A stretch of 64,000 nt of DNA from Cosmopolites sordidus (taxonomy: Eukaryota > Arthropoda > Insecta > Coleoptera > Curculionidae): positions 156,501 through 220,500 of the forward strand of contig JARFXV010000875.1 of assembly GCA_031761425.1 (NCBI GenBank), in the 5' to 3' direction. The translations under genes were made by a program, and so were the position numbers. The notes under the pieces are model-generated. The model did not search any database. It was not told the origin of the DNA and saw nothing but the letters and a program-made list of their open reading frames with translations. Shown in pieces: positions 34,571 through 45,257 of this stretch (position 1 is the stretch's first letter; every line of letters starts with the position of its first letter).

Positions 34571-35335
34571 CTTTTTAGATGGAATACAGAAGATAGAAAA
34601 AAGGTGATTGGGTTGAAAAATAAAATATATTTTACACATAAAAACGTTTTTTTCTTGTCAAGGCCAAGTACTTATCATTCGAACCTCGTATTATTAATTC
34701 CTGTGGTGTTTACAATGTTTACGTTCAGATTTTAAGTTAGTTCGGTTTTGATTTCCTTTCGGTTAGCACATACTTAAATATTCGCAAATTGGCCATTTTT
34801 GACTATCTCAACAAAAGCCGTAGATTCAAATGACGTTCAATTTTTTGGAAGTGCACATTTTTTAATTGTGAAACTGAACATTTCATTCTAAAGAAATATC
34901 GACAGTCCTACTTTAATTCACGAATGTAGTAAGCGCGACCTATTGGGTTGCCCGGAAAGTTCATAGGGATCTTTTTAAGAGAAAGAGAAACACAAATAGT
35001 TTGTGTCCATATTTATTTAATCTATTATTAATTACCATTATTATTTACAACTTTATGTCAATGTAGTGGTAGGTCCATAACGTCTTTTTTACCAGAAAAT
35101 GTTAATAGGTTTTTTTTACCTCTTCTTCGTTTTAAAATATTTCCCACTTAAACAATTTTTGAGGGAGCAGAATAGATGGTAGTCCAAGGGTACGATATCT
35201 GGTGAGTAAGGTAGATGGGACAAAATATCCAAACGTATGGTTCACAGTCATGATGAAACACGACGCCTTTCCTGTTAGCTCATTCAGGATGTTTTTCTTC
35301 AATTACTACGTTCAGTCGATCTATTAGGTCGAGTC

Positions 35336-35766
35336 ATAAATAACTTCCGATGCAGCTAGGTAGAATCTATTCTTCGTATCTACCCACTATGAGTCATCGG
35401 GATAAACAAGTTTTTGCTTTCACTAAATAGATAAAGGTTCAGTTCTGGCAATAGTTTTGTGTGGTGCACGTTACATTAAACTGTTGTTCCTAACCCTTAA
35501 AATGGAGAGTGAAAAAATGCATATTCGTCACGTCTAGGGCAACAGCTGAAATATATGCAGTGTATACGGTGAAGAACTAATAAACGATCGGGCAGTCAGA
35601 ACTTCCGACTTAGAGTACGCTAGGGCACGTCCTTCCGACCTTGACAATAACCTTAACAATAATAATTGGAGCAAAATTCAAGTCAATCAACAAGGTATAT
35701 ATATGTATATGTATATGTATATAAGCGTTTTTCATCAAATGAAGACATTATAGCAGCCATAGATAT

Positions 35767-35846
<80 letters not shown>

Positions 35847-36618
35847 CAGAAAGGTTAAATACATCTCAATCAACTGTTTGCCGCCGCTGTTTCCAAATTA
35901 CGGAAAGTGAGCAAGTTAGGAGCGTGGGTACCTCACCCGCTCAGTGAACGGAATAACGAAGATCAACTGTCAATCTCTAAGTCTTTTTTCACGGGTAAAA
36001 ATTGAGTTTTTTTAGACAAGGTCATAACAGGTGATGAAAAATGGATTAATTATAACACTATTATCTACAAAAGACAGTGGCTTGATAAGGATCAACCACC
36101 CCTACCAGATCCAAAAGCAAACATCCATGGAATAATTATTTTATTGTGTGTATGGTGGGATTGTCGAGATATAATTCATCACGAGTTGTTGAAGTCATAT
36201 GTAACGATTACTGCGTATACATACGTTCAGCAGCTGTAACGAGTGAAAGTCGTCAATCGCAAAAATTTCATTCTTCTACACTACCAAATCTGTGCGACCA
36301 AATCCAGCCAGGGTGTCTTTAAAAAAATCCTTGAGCTTAAATGGTCTGTTTTAGCACACCCACCTGACTCCCCGAACTACTACCTTTTCTGTTGACTTTT
36401 TGGTAGAATGGGAAATCCTTAATTCTAAAGAGCAAGTCAGTCAGGATGTCTACTTTCAGTCCAAACCAACCAAATTTTGCAAAGAAACAATTGATAAGGT
36501 ACTGGGAAAATGGGAGAAGATCATACATAATATGGCGAATACATAATAAATTAATATAATTTTGTTATTTAATGAAAACAAAATAAATGCCTGAATAAAA
36601 AACGGAAGTTATTTATGA
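35336..36618 (+). mobile_element. Inner mariner nested in the element at 34943-37148
   Basis: The left end GTCGAGTCATAAATAACTTC and the right end CGGAAGTTATTTATGATC are inverted repeats shared with the copy ending at 18779. The transposase begins near 35500 (MESEKMHIRHV) and shows YGEELINDRAVR. A later piece reads AERLNTSQSTVCRRCFQI (second helix-turn-helix). The third-Asp region near 36355 is damaged. An (AT)n tract (35769-35845) lies inside the coding region. TA is present at both outer boundaries. Confidence 0.75.
35769..35845. repeat. (AT)n microsatellite inside a mariner transposase
   Basis: TA-dinucleotide run between two recognisable parts of the inner mariner transposase. Confidence 0.97.
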
Positions 36619-37365
36619 TCTAATAATTGCGAACAATGGAGATAAAGACCCGTATATTGTATTGGCAGACATACTAATTTTTTTTCAGATGGCCAAAAAC
36701 GGTCGATTTGCTAATATTTTACTTATCTGCTATCTCACAGACTGTGATGCATGGATCTTCGGTTATTATGGTCTTTATTTCCTCGACATTAGGGCTTGAA
36801 GGACGCCAGCTATGCCGGTCTTTTAGATCAAACTATCCGCTCCTGAACAGACTAAACCATTTTTGCACATTCTTACAGAACCCTCTCCGCAAACGGCACA
36901 ATCTTGTTTTTGCATTGGATAGCGTTCTACCCTTTTTGAAATAAAAAAAACATAATGTGGTGTAAATGTAAGCTATCCACTGACATTTTCAATTTGACTA
37001 ACTGAAGGTAAATCAAAGCAAATCTGAATGTGAACATTGCAAATATCACAGAAATTAATAATAGGTAAATGAATATTACTAATCCAACGCAGTTATTTGC
37101 TTATAAGCTTCTAATGGAAAATCCCTACGAACTTTTCGGACAACCCGATAATAAAAACTTTTTGGAAATGTAAACTTCGTGATAGTGATTCGTTGAATGT
37201 CCCTTGAATCAGAATGCATAGAAATAAGCATTTATCTAAAACATTTTAAACCCTCAACATATTCATATTTTCTAAAAACAAATATTTTAACAATTCCCAA
37301 TTCCATACATTCCTTTGCTACCATTTACAAGTATTGGTTTACGTTTCAATCACGTTCATTTTCCA

Positions 37366-38515
37366 TTTAAACAATATTGGAGAGAGCGAAATAGATAGTA
37401 GTCCAAGGGTACGACATCCTGTGAGTAAGGTGGATGGAATAAAATCTCCCAACGTGTGGTTCATAGTCATGATGAAATACGACGCCTTTGCAGTTTGCTA
37501 ATTCAGAACGTTATTCTTCAATTGCTGCTGATTATGAACAATGGAGATCGGTGTTGATGGTTTGGGGTATGGAAGATGTTTAAAGTGCACGGGTCTCTTT
37601 CAATCTCACCAAATGTAAAGGATAATTTTCATCGGATGAAGATCGTACTTAAAACCGCAGACATAGGCGAACCTCATAAGTTTTTTCGTTGCATGTTGGA
37701 CACAATCCACTTTTCATGAGCAGTTGCCAACTGCTTCCGAAATGAAGCTTCAGAATTTTTTTTTCACCAAAAGATTGCAGAAAGAGATTCGGTCCTGCAA
37801 GTTTCGCTCACTAAGTTGGTGAGGGACTCGCACATTGTATCAGCTGACATACTAATTTTTTTCAGATGGTCAAAAACGGTCGATTTGCTAGTATTTAACT
37901 TATCTGCTATCTCTCACACCGTGATGCAAGCATCTTCAGCTACTATGGTCTTTATTTCCTCGACATCAGGCTTGAAGGACTCCAAAGCTATGTCGGTCTG
38001 TTAGATCAAAATATCCGTCTTGAACAGACTAAACAACTTTTGTACTTTCTTACAGAACCCTCTCAGTAAACGGCACAATTTTGTTTTTGGTTTGGATAGC
38101 GTTCTTAGCCTTTTTTAAATTAAAAAAACAATATGGTGTAAATGTAAGCTATTAGGTGATAATTTCAATTTGAATCAACTTAAACATGAACAAATAGCAC
38201 AGGAATTAATAATAGGTAAATGAACATTACTAATCTAACACAGTTTTTTTGTCTATAGCGTCAAAAGAGCTACTAATGGAAAATCCCTACGGACTCTACG
38301 GATAACCAGATAATATATTTTTTTTGTAACGTAAACTTCGTGATAGTGATTCGTTGGATGATACTTGAATCAGAACAATAAATCAAAATAAACATCAGCC
38401 TAAATCATTATAAACCCGCAACATATTCATATTTTCTAAAAACAAACATTTTAATAATTTCATACATTCCTCTGCTACAACTTACACGCATTGGTTCTCG
38501 TTTCAATCTCGTTCA
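37366..38515 (-). repeat. Second unit of a tandem duplication containing a mariner copy
   Basis: It repeats about 35140-37365 minus the nested element. The matching blocks include TAGTCCAAGGGTACGA, CAAAAACGGTCGATTTGCTA, AATAATAGGTAAATGAA, the right mariner end (38283-38310), and unique flank beyond that end (AAACTTCGTGATAGTGATTC). Because flank is shared, the duplication is segmental, not two independent insertions. This unit keeps the central part (37550-37820) that unit one lost. The transposase is dead in both. Confidence 0.75.
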
Positions 38516-38594
38516 TACCAAATTGATTTCACTACCGTTTTGGTTAGCACGTCTCAACATATTTTATAATTTATTAGACTTTCAAATAACAGAA

Positions 38595-38860
38595 CGAACG
38601 AACAAAAGCCGCAACGCAAAAGCTTTCTTAGAGGATTTAGTAGTTGAAGACCTTTAAGCAAACGATACGTGTGTTGGCGTGAAGGTTTGAGGTCGTTCAA
38701 CTGTGCTTCGACAATTACGTCGAACTGGTAAAGTGAAAAAAAATTGGATCAATGGGTTTTGCGCAAAATGTTGCAAAAACAGCGAAAAATTCAGTTTCGA
38801 GACGAAAATTCCGACTAATGATTGTTATTTTAAAAATGTTTGTGCGAAAACCGTAAAATA
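38595..38860 (+). mobile_element. Mariner N-terminal fragment
   Basis: Frames read QNKSRNAKAFLEDLVVEDL and GRSTVLRQLRRTGKVKK then QWVLRKMLQKQRKIQ. This fits the second helix-turn-helix (S-T-x-x-R-x-L-x-x-x-G-K-V-K-K) and following linker of mariner. Confidence 0.45.
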
Positions 38861-39452
38861 AGTATTAATTATTTTCTTGATAATGAAAAATAAGTCAGAC
38901 TTCATGGTCAAGTCCGTATCGGAGAAGAAATTACGAAAAATGAGAATTTGCAAGTCTTAAGAATTAGAAGTAAGAAAATATTGATGTCTATAGTGTACGA
39001 ATGCCATTCGAAAAGTTTTCGGCATGGTGACAAAGAAAAAACAAACATTTCGCGATTTAAAAAAAATTGGAATGGGACCGTTTTCGTTTTTTTGACACAG
39101 TTTCACTTGTTCCATTGTTTGGATTGCTGCGATATATTTTTTTACTTCCATATTTCCCATATTAAACGATTTGGCCTCTGTGACAATTTTTTATTCGTTA
39201 AATTGTATTTGGCAATGAATGGAAACGTTTTTGTATTAACTAGAGCAATTTATCCGTAAACAGAACAAAAAAAAACAAAAAACAAGAAGCAACAAATTTT
39301 AACAAATGAAACAAACATCATAAAGAGATGGAAAGAATATGTTCTAGATTTACTAGGACAACAAACGACTGAATAACTGATAACTGAGGCTGAGAAAAGA
39401 AAAGGCGATATTACGTCACCCTGCCGTACACCCTACATTAATTCCAATCTCA
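38861..39452. other. Unassigned stretch
   Basis: Nothing recognised; AT-rich with long A runs near 39270. Confidence 0.4.
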
Positions 39453-39504
39453 ACACTTGAAGAGATTTACCACTAAACACCAAATCACTTTTTTTGAACT
39501 GCTC

Positions 39505-39539
39505 GACGAACGTTTCGCTAACCATGTTAGCATCACCAG
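39505..39539 (-). ncRNA. Hammerhead ribozyme-like motif, left arm (mutated core)
   Basis: Minus strand: CTGGTGAT, GCTAAC-ATG-GTTAGC (perfect stem II), GAAAC, GTTC, GTC. The catalytic box CTGATGA has an A-to-G change, so self-cleavage is unlikely for this copy. Confidence 0.45.
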
Positions 39540-39573
39540 ATAATTTAATCTCATTTCCTGATTAAATCATCTC

Positions 39574-39608
39574 CTGATGATGTTAACATGGTTAGCGAAA
39601 CGTGCGTT
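39574..39608 (+). ncRNA. Hammerhead ribozyme-like motif, right arm (best core)
   Basis: Plus strand: CTGATGA, T, stem II GTTAAC-ATG-GTTAGC with one wobble, GAAAC, GTGC, GTT. All invariant core bases are present except that the cleavage triplet is GTT rather than GTC. Stem III is only two pairs, as in metazoan type I hammerheads linked to retroelements. Stem I pairing beyond CTC with GGG/GAG is weak. Confidence 0.5.
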
Positions 39609-39689
39609 GGGCAGTTCAAAAAAAGTGATTTGGTGTTTAGTGGTAAATCTCTTCAAGTTTAGTATTTCACACTAAATGTTCCAATAGCA

Positions 39690-40125
39690 GAATTGATCCA
39701 ATCTCAAGATCATCAAGGTGGACTGTCGCTGTAGCTTTATCATATATCGGTCCTACTAGGTTTACATAGGCTTTGTCTAGATTTTAGTTAAGGAATGCAT
39801 CCATAATGGCCTGCTTTGAGATTGCCTGCTTGCTCTTTTGGTTGTGTGTCATTGGGTTTTTTTAATATTGTTCTAGATATCTTGGTAAAATCTTTGTACA
39901 CCACTGATAGGATGCTTAGTGGACGGTAGTTTTTTAAATCTTCCTGTGCTCTTTTTTATGTAAAAGAATCACTTCTACATTTTCCATAAGTTGGGTACCT
40001 TTTGTTCTTTGAGGCATTGTGAGTATAATTTTGCCAGTGTTTTATGTAAAGTCCGAATACCAGCTTTTAGCATTTCTATAGTTATACTATTCTTTCCTGG
40101 AGCTTTGCCGTTTTTCATCGAGTGT
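39690..40125 (-). mobile_element. RTE-like LINE reverse transcriptase fragment
   Basis: The minus strand reads MKNGKAPGKNSITIEMLKAG, RTLHKTLAKLYSQCLKEQK and VPNLWKM. After breaks it reads FKKLPSTKHPISGVQRFYQD. This is the N-terminal finger/palm approach of RTE-like reverse transcriptase (G-K-A-P-G-x-D/N-x-I). The catalytic Y-A-D-D box is not in this piece. Confidence 0.65.
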
Positions 40126-40164
40126 AAGTATATATGAACACAATATTAATAACTAAATAAAACG

Positions 40165-41060
40165 TAAAGTAAAAAAAAACAAGGTGACTTTTTAAATAAA
40201 ACACAAAGTATATATTTATTCATCAAAATTTATTGTGTATCTTTCAGAGCAATTCTCCTCTTGCTGCATTATACTTATTCACACTTTTTTACCACGCTTC
40301 TCAGTGAACTTCTTTGAATGACTTCTATGGACTCAAAACAGCACATATAAAGCATATTCAGTTGAAGCAACAGAAAAAAGTAACACCGTGCCATATCTGG
40401 TAAATATGGTGTTTGTGGAATGGTATTTGTTTGAGTTTTAGCGAAATATTGACGAATAATTATAGTGATGTAAACACCATGAATTGTTTGCCTCAAATTT
40501 GGGCGTTTTTTTTCGAATGGACCCACGTAAATGAAGCGTAACCCTTAAACAATATTCTTTATTAACTGTTTGACGAATTCAAAGGAACTATTTGCGGAGA
40601 ATACCACGGAAATCGAAGAAAGAAGTTAAGATGACTTTAGTTTTAAGATCTTTTATGGCTGTGACATGTTTTTTTTGGCTTTGGCTCATCTTTAGCATTA
40701 TAATCGTTTAATTGTTGAGGTGTTTCTGGATCATTAGGATACATCTATATCTCATCACCAATAATTATCTATTTCAGAATTTTATCCAAAGAAAGCATCT
40801 CTTTAGCAACTTCAACACAATATTTTTCAAAAAAAAATCAATGTTTTTAGAACAAGGCGTAAGAATGATGTGGAAGGTCTTCCTAAACGAGGTCCATCTT
40901 TAACTGCTTCTCTACCTTCACTAAAGTCCTCGTACCATTTGTAGATTTTTTGGCATAACGTCATAGTCATAACACTTTCATGCATCAGCACAATAAATTT
41001 CTGCTTTTAGACAAAATTTAATGTAATTTACTTGCCCGAAAAATGTACGCATTTTAAAAA
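40165..41060 (-). mobile_element. Mariner (SETMAR-like family) pseudogene
   Basis: Minus-strand frames in order: NGTRTLVKVEKQLKMD (second helix-turn-helix linker region), IIIGDEI-stop-MYPNDPETP (first Asp in GDE), DEPKPKKTCHSHKRS, and HGVTFFCCFN with FESIEVIQRSSLRS at the C-terminus. It ends left with AAGGTGACTTTTTAAATAAA. Stops and frameshifts throughout. It spans most of an element but the ends are not clean. Confidence 0.65.
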
Positions 41061-41221
41061 ATCGGCCATATAAAAGATGTATATATGACAAATAAAATGT
41101 AAATCATACATCTTTATGGTATAAGAGAAAATTATTGTACAGTCAAAGCTCTCGGTTCCGTTATTCGCGGATTAAAAAATTGTCGCCACTTATTCAATTC
41201 TTCTATTGGAACCTTCGATAT

Positions 41222-41294
41222 GAATCACTTTTTGAAAACTTCTCGACACACGTTTTGCTAACCATGTTAGCATCATCAGGAGATGATTTAATCT
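41222..41294 (-). repeat. Single arm of the hammerhead-like repeat
   Basis: The minus strand has CTCCTGATGAT, GCTAAC-ATG-GTTAGC, AAAAC, GTGT, GTC, GAG (core 41279-41245). The CTGATGA box and GTC triplet are intact, but the GAAA box reads AAAA. Downstream, the A-rich and AGTGATT sequence matches the arms at 39453-39660. Confidence 0.6.
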
Positions 41295-42578
41295 GCTTGT
41301 ATTCGAACCTATTCTTGTATTCGAAGCTGAAAATTTCTTTATTCGCGGACCCAAAACAAATGATACATATTGTATTTTTAGAATAATATGTATTTATTTT
41401 CAAGTTACCTTTCAAAACAAACAAGTATTAAAGTATTTATAAACAAACAAGTCTTATTGCCACTTGGCCGGAAGATATTTGACAAACAAGTCGCTGCCGC
41501 CGTAAACCATTGACTAAGCTTGATAATATTTATTAATATTGTTAAAGAATCTCTCATCAAATTACTTTTCTTATATATTTTTTCTTTTTATTTTGTATTC
41601 TTTGAACATATCCCCTATAATCCCGTACAAATTACAATTCCGTATTCACAGCTCTGACTGTATTAATATCTCTAAAATGATTTTTATCAAGATTTCTTAA
41701 CTATTTTTGTTCTTTTTAAGCCATTCTAGTTATTTTTAGGACAGCTGGTGTATAACATAAATAAATTGAATCAGTACATCAAAAGGGTCAATTTCGTTTT
41801 CCAATGTTTCAGTAATATTAGGTTATTTGTACAAGAATCCGATGCGAAAATCAACGGATTTCGTGAAGATTCTTCGGTTTGGTCGGTCCCATCGACCTAG
41901 ACAATGACTTTCCGGCCCGAAGCGCGCATCACTTGGTTTCATCATCCGTTTCAGTACCAGAAAATCGTTTTTTTTTTAAGTCCAAACCGTTCTGTTCTTG
42001 ACGTTTAATTTCTCCGCACGGAGATCGTTCACCTTTTGCAATTGTGTAAATGTCCGTATTTTACGTCCACGATGGGTCGGCCCGTCCCTCGCTCTTTCTC
42101 TTTCTCTCCTCGCGATGGAAGGTGAAAACATGTTAGTCGTACACGATCTCAAAAGGACATTGTCCATTCCACCAAAACCGACTTACCCAAAATATGAAAA
42201 ATTAATATTTCTACAGTTACTGGGATTTTACATTACCTCTCGTTTTTGGAAATATTCTATATCAGACAAAGTGCTATATGTAAGAGCGATCCACAATTCG
42301 TACTTTTTTTGTATGTCATTTTCAAACCAGGGTTTCAATACATTTGAAGGCAATCAATTTATGTGTTATGTAAAGAGTTTTCCAATAATTTTGTGTCAGA
42401 ATTTTAAAATGCGACACAATGATAATTACAAGTAATAACCCGGTAATTTTTACTTTATCTTGAAAAACCATTAATAGCAATATGTTCTGAAAATAATATC
42501 GTCCAAATTCCGTCCCGCTCAGCTTCGTCTCGTAGGATGCATTCTGGAAACCCTATTTCGATAACTTATTCATACATA
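41295..42578. other. Unassigned stretch with a GC-rich island
   Basis: Mostly AT-rich, but about 41860-42130 is rich in CG dinucleotides and non-repetitive, with a CTTTCTCTTTCTCTC tract at about 42098-42112 (GAGA-type on the minus strand). It could be a promoter or a 5' UTR exon. No coding pattern is convincing. Confidence 0.35.
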
Positions 42579-43552
42579 CCACCTTGATCAAAAAGTTCCC
42601 GGAATGACCACCGTGTGCCGCTCTTAGTCGCCAGATTAGAGTTCTGTTTTTTGCTAGGTTGCCACATCTGCCATTAATATTCCCAGCAAATTTCAGCGTC
42701 ATAGCCTGACATTCGTAAAAGTTACGCCGTCTTGAGTACATCTGCCTCTGTGCGTGTTTTCGATTTTTATAATTTAAAAAATTGAATTGCGTTTGCAACG
42801 AATCTGTATTAAATTTTGTGTTAAAACATTGGAAATGTTCGAAAAGTGTTTCGATAACGATACTCTAAAGAAAACAGTCGTTTATCAGTTGCACGAACGC
42901 TTCATAAGTGGTTGTGAATTCGTCGATGATGACGAACGCAGTGGCAGACCGTCAACATCGAAAACCGAGGAAAACATCGAAAAAGTTAAATAAATGGTGG
43001 GGAATAATGGAAAATTAAGCATCAGACAGCTACCAGAGGACTTGAACATTGCTTATGGGTCTGTTCAAGACATTTTAGTTAAGGATTTGGGTTTCCGCCA
43101 TGTTGCAACAAAGTTGGTGCCGAAAGACCCGAATTTCATTCAAAAAAGGGACCGCCTTGACATCGGAAAAGACATGATTTCCAAGGCTGAATCAGAACCA
43201 ACATTTATCAAACGAATTATTACTGGGGGCGAGACGCGGGAAGCAATTCGTCAAAATAGCCACCGAATTCGCCTGATTTGGCTCCCTGCGACTTCTTTTT
43301 GGTCAATCGAGTCAAAAACCACTATGGGGAACGTGTTTTAGCAGCCGAGAGGAAGTTATGGAAAAATTGAAGACGGCTCTGATGGCCATACCCAACAGTA
43401 TAAATAGTGGATCAATCCAATTTCGAGGATTGGATCAAGAGCTGGCATAAGTGCGTTATAGTCCATAGGGAGTACTTCGAAAGGGGACATCAATTTTGAT
43501 GAATAAACTTGTATGTTCTGAACATATTCCGGGACCTTTTTGATCAAGTTGG
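42579..43552 (+). mobile_element. Mariner deletion derivative with TA duplications
   Basis: Left end CCACCTTGATCAAAAAGTTC and right end (reverse complement) CCAACTTGATCAAAAAGGTC. TA lies at 42577-42578 and 43553-43554. The frames read FISGCEFVDDDERSGRPSTS, then LSIRQLPEDLNIAYGSVQDI, FRHVATKLVPKD and FIKRIITGGETRE. The GGE replaces G-D-E, losing the first Asp. From there the sequence jumps to the SPDL-equivalent region and C-terminus (EEVMEKLKTALMAIPN), so roughly the central third is deleted. One stop also splits the N-terminal half. Confidence 0.8.
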
Positions 43553-43574
43553 TATAGCGTGGTTTATTTTCAAT

Positions 43575-43775
43575 GGTAGCCTAAATGCTTCATTTAAGGT
43601 CAAGAATTGTTCAGGGTTTATTTTTGTAAACTAGATATTTTACTGAACCCCACGAAAAAAATTCAAGGGAGTGAGATCGCATGATCTTGGTGGCTATTGA
43701 CATAAGATTTCAATTACCATTTCGCGAAATATCAAGACATTTTTCTTGTAATAAATCGATAATCTGGCGAGATGT
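43575..43775 (-). mobile_element. Tc3-like C-terminal fragment
   Basis: The minus strand reads SRQIIDLLQEKCLDISRNGN, then SHSLEFFSWGSVKYLVYKNK. This matches I-D-L-L-Q-E-x-F...S-R-N-G and L-D-F-F-L-W-G-Y-V-K-x-x-V-Y-x-N-K-P of the Tc3-like family. It abuts the (AT)n tract at 43799. Confidence 0.6.
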
Positions 43776-43795
43776 GTGACAAGTTGTTGAAAGAA

Positions 43796-43798
<3 letters not shown>

Positions 43799-43861
<63 letters not shown>

Positions 43862-43862
43862 G

Positions 43863-43948
<86 letters not shown>

Positions 43949-43953
43949 TATAT
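43799..43953. repeat. (AT)n microsatellite
   Basis: TA-dinucleotide tract of about 155 bases with a short TATGTATGTA interruption near 43856. Confidence 0.97.
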
Positions 43954-44119
43954 CCACGTTTATCAGTTCAGACAAAATTTATTCTGTTAGCATATTACCA
44001 CCTTCCACAAAAGGTTCTATTACTCCATTAGACCTTTCTGAGCATGAAGAGGTAACTCCTGAATCACTTGAGGATTTTCATTGACCCAAATCCTGCAGTA
44101 ATGTTTGTGCATCAACTCT

Positions 44120-45100
44120 TTAACTATTGACGTGCGGTCTGTGAGGCCGAGCGTTATTCGCAATTCTTAGAAATTCCCCATTTCCCCCACACGGGGTGTG
44201 TTGACTTCTAAGGACACCTTCGAGTTTAGTTTCGCTCATGTCCTTCAGAGGGATATTAGTGTTGGCGGGATCGAATTCGGTACGCACAATCGATTTAAAA
44301 TTTCAGAGCGGTCTGTGAGGCCGCACGTCAGTGTTTACGTTATTATTTTTTTATTAACTGTTTATAGTTATTTGTTGTTTCATTTGCAGAATTGTAATAA
44401 AAAAAGTGAAATGGAGACTCAGAGTACATCGAGTAAGAAACCTAAATCAAATTTAGAGGAAAATTATCATACGGTGAAGTCAAGAAGGGTAGTTGGAACT
44501 TCAAGTAGTCCTTTTGAAAGTGCCATCACGTCCTCGCTGAGATCTGAACATTCTAGTGTTTCTGAAGCCGATTATATTGGAGATAACTATGTACCCGAAC
44601 GAAGTGATCATGATACCGACACTGATAAAAGAGTCGTCTCCAATTCTGAAGATGTGCAGGAACAAAGCCAGTTGTCATCAAGCCAAGACGAGGTTCCTTT
44701 GTCTAATTTTCAGTCCTATTATAGAAAGAATAAATACAAATAGGCGAAGCATCCACCAAATAGATCTGTGCGAACTCCCTAACATAAATTGACAACAAAT
44801 GATGAAAAGGATGGGTACTCCCTATGGAAGCGTTTTTTGACAGTGATATTTTGGACGAGGTATTGCAATGGACTAACCTAAAAATGTCGCAGTGCAGACA
44901 GAAATTTGCTCAAGAAAATAGACCAGAATTACAAGATTTTGATATAATAGAACTCCGAGCTGTTCTCGGACTTCTAATGTATAGTGCAGTTTTTAAATCC
45001 AATCCAGATCGTACAGGATAATATATTTTTAGATGTATAATATCAAAGATTAGATTCCTGTAGTCGTACATATTCAACAAATTTGTCTGCAATTAAATTA
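44120..45100 (+). mobile_element. piggyBac-like element, 5' part
   Basis: TTAA at 44120-44123, the piggyBac target, precedes CTATTGACGTGCGG. The block GCGGTCTGTGAGGCCG appears at about 44134 and again at about 44311, like terminal and subterminal repeats. The frame from ATG at 44411 reads METQSTSSKKPKSN, then an acidic Ser-rich stretch (YVPERSDHDTDTDK). After a stop and frameshift come NRSVRTP, FFDSDILDEVLQWTNLKMSQ and DFDIIELRAVLGLLMYSAVF, then KSNPDRTG. This is the N-terminal domain of piggyBac transposases. The DDD catalytic domain and right end are absent; the copy stops where the hammerhead-like repeat begins (45101). Confidence 0.7.
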
Positions 45101-45203
45101 AGATTAAATTATCTCCTGATTATGCTAACATGGTTAGCGAAACGTGCGTCGAGCAGTTAAAAAAAAGTGATTTGGTGTTCAGTGGTAAATCTCTTCAAGT
45201 TTA
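45101..45203 (+). repeat. Single arm of the hammerhead-like repeat
   Basis: Core 45116-45150 reads CTGATTAT, GCTAAC-ATG-GTTAGC, GAAAC, GTGC, GTC, GAGCAGTT. GAAA and GTC are intact but the box is CTGATTA instead of CTGATGA. The rest (AAAAGTGATTTGGTGTTCAG) matches the arms at 39453-39660. Confidence 0.65.
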
Positions 45204-45257
45204 TTGTCTGCAATTGTCAAGCTGTTTATAATATGTATCAGAGAGCGCTACTGTAGA

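Larger units (their letters stand above)
34943..37148 (-). mobile_element. Mariner element interrupted by another mariner
   Basis: Left end TTGGGTTGCCCGGAAAGTTC and right end (reverse complement) TCGGGTTGTCCGAAAAGTTC form the terminal inverted repeats. TA occurs at 34941-34942 and 37149-37150. The minus-strand transposase starts near 36940. It includes an N-terminal part (VQKW-like to SFDLKD-like residues near 36800 and ISMSANTIYG near 36660) and a C-terminal part at 34990-35290 (YLTHQISYPWTTIY region). The middle is replaced by the inner element at 35336-36618, with loss of about 0.26 kb compared with the sister copy at 37366-38310. Confidence 0.75.
39453..39660. repeat. Inverted-repeat element with hammerhead-ribozyme-like cores
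   Basis: Two arms of about 90 bases (39453-39540 and 39570-39660) are inverted copies. In each arm, read toward its A-rich side, occur a CTGATGA-like box, a six-base stem closed by ATG, GAAAC, a four-base loop and GTC/GTT. Related single arms are at 41222-41294 and 45101-45203. Confidence 0.75.

Noticed and set aside
41998..42435. A 145-codon plus-strand frame as a small gene
   Set aside because: It starts in a GC-rich island and runs into low-complexity AT-rich DNA, with no domain or signal pattern.
44198..44743. Upstream extension of the piggyBac frame with a hydrophobic stretch as a secreted or membrane protein
   Set aside because: The acidic Ser-rich part from ATG 44411 fits a piggyBac N-terminus. 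The upstream hydrophobic residues come from the terminal-repeat region.
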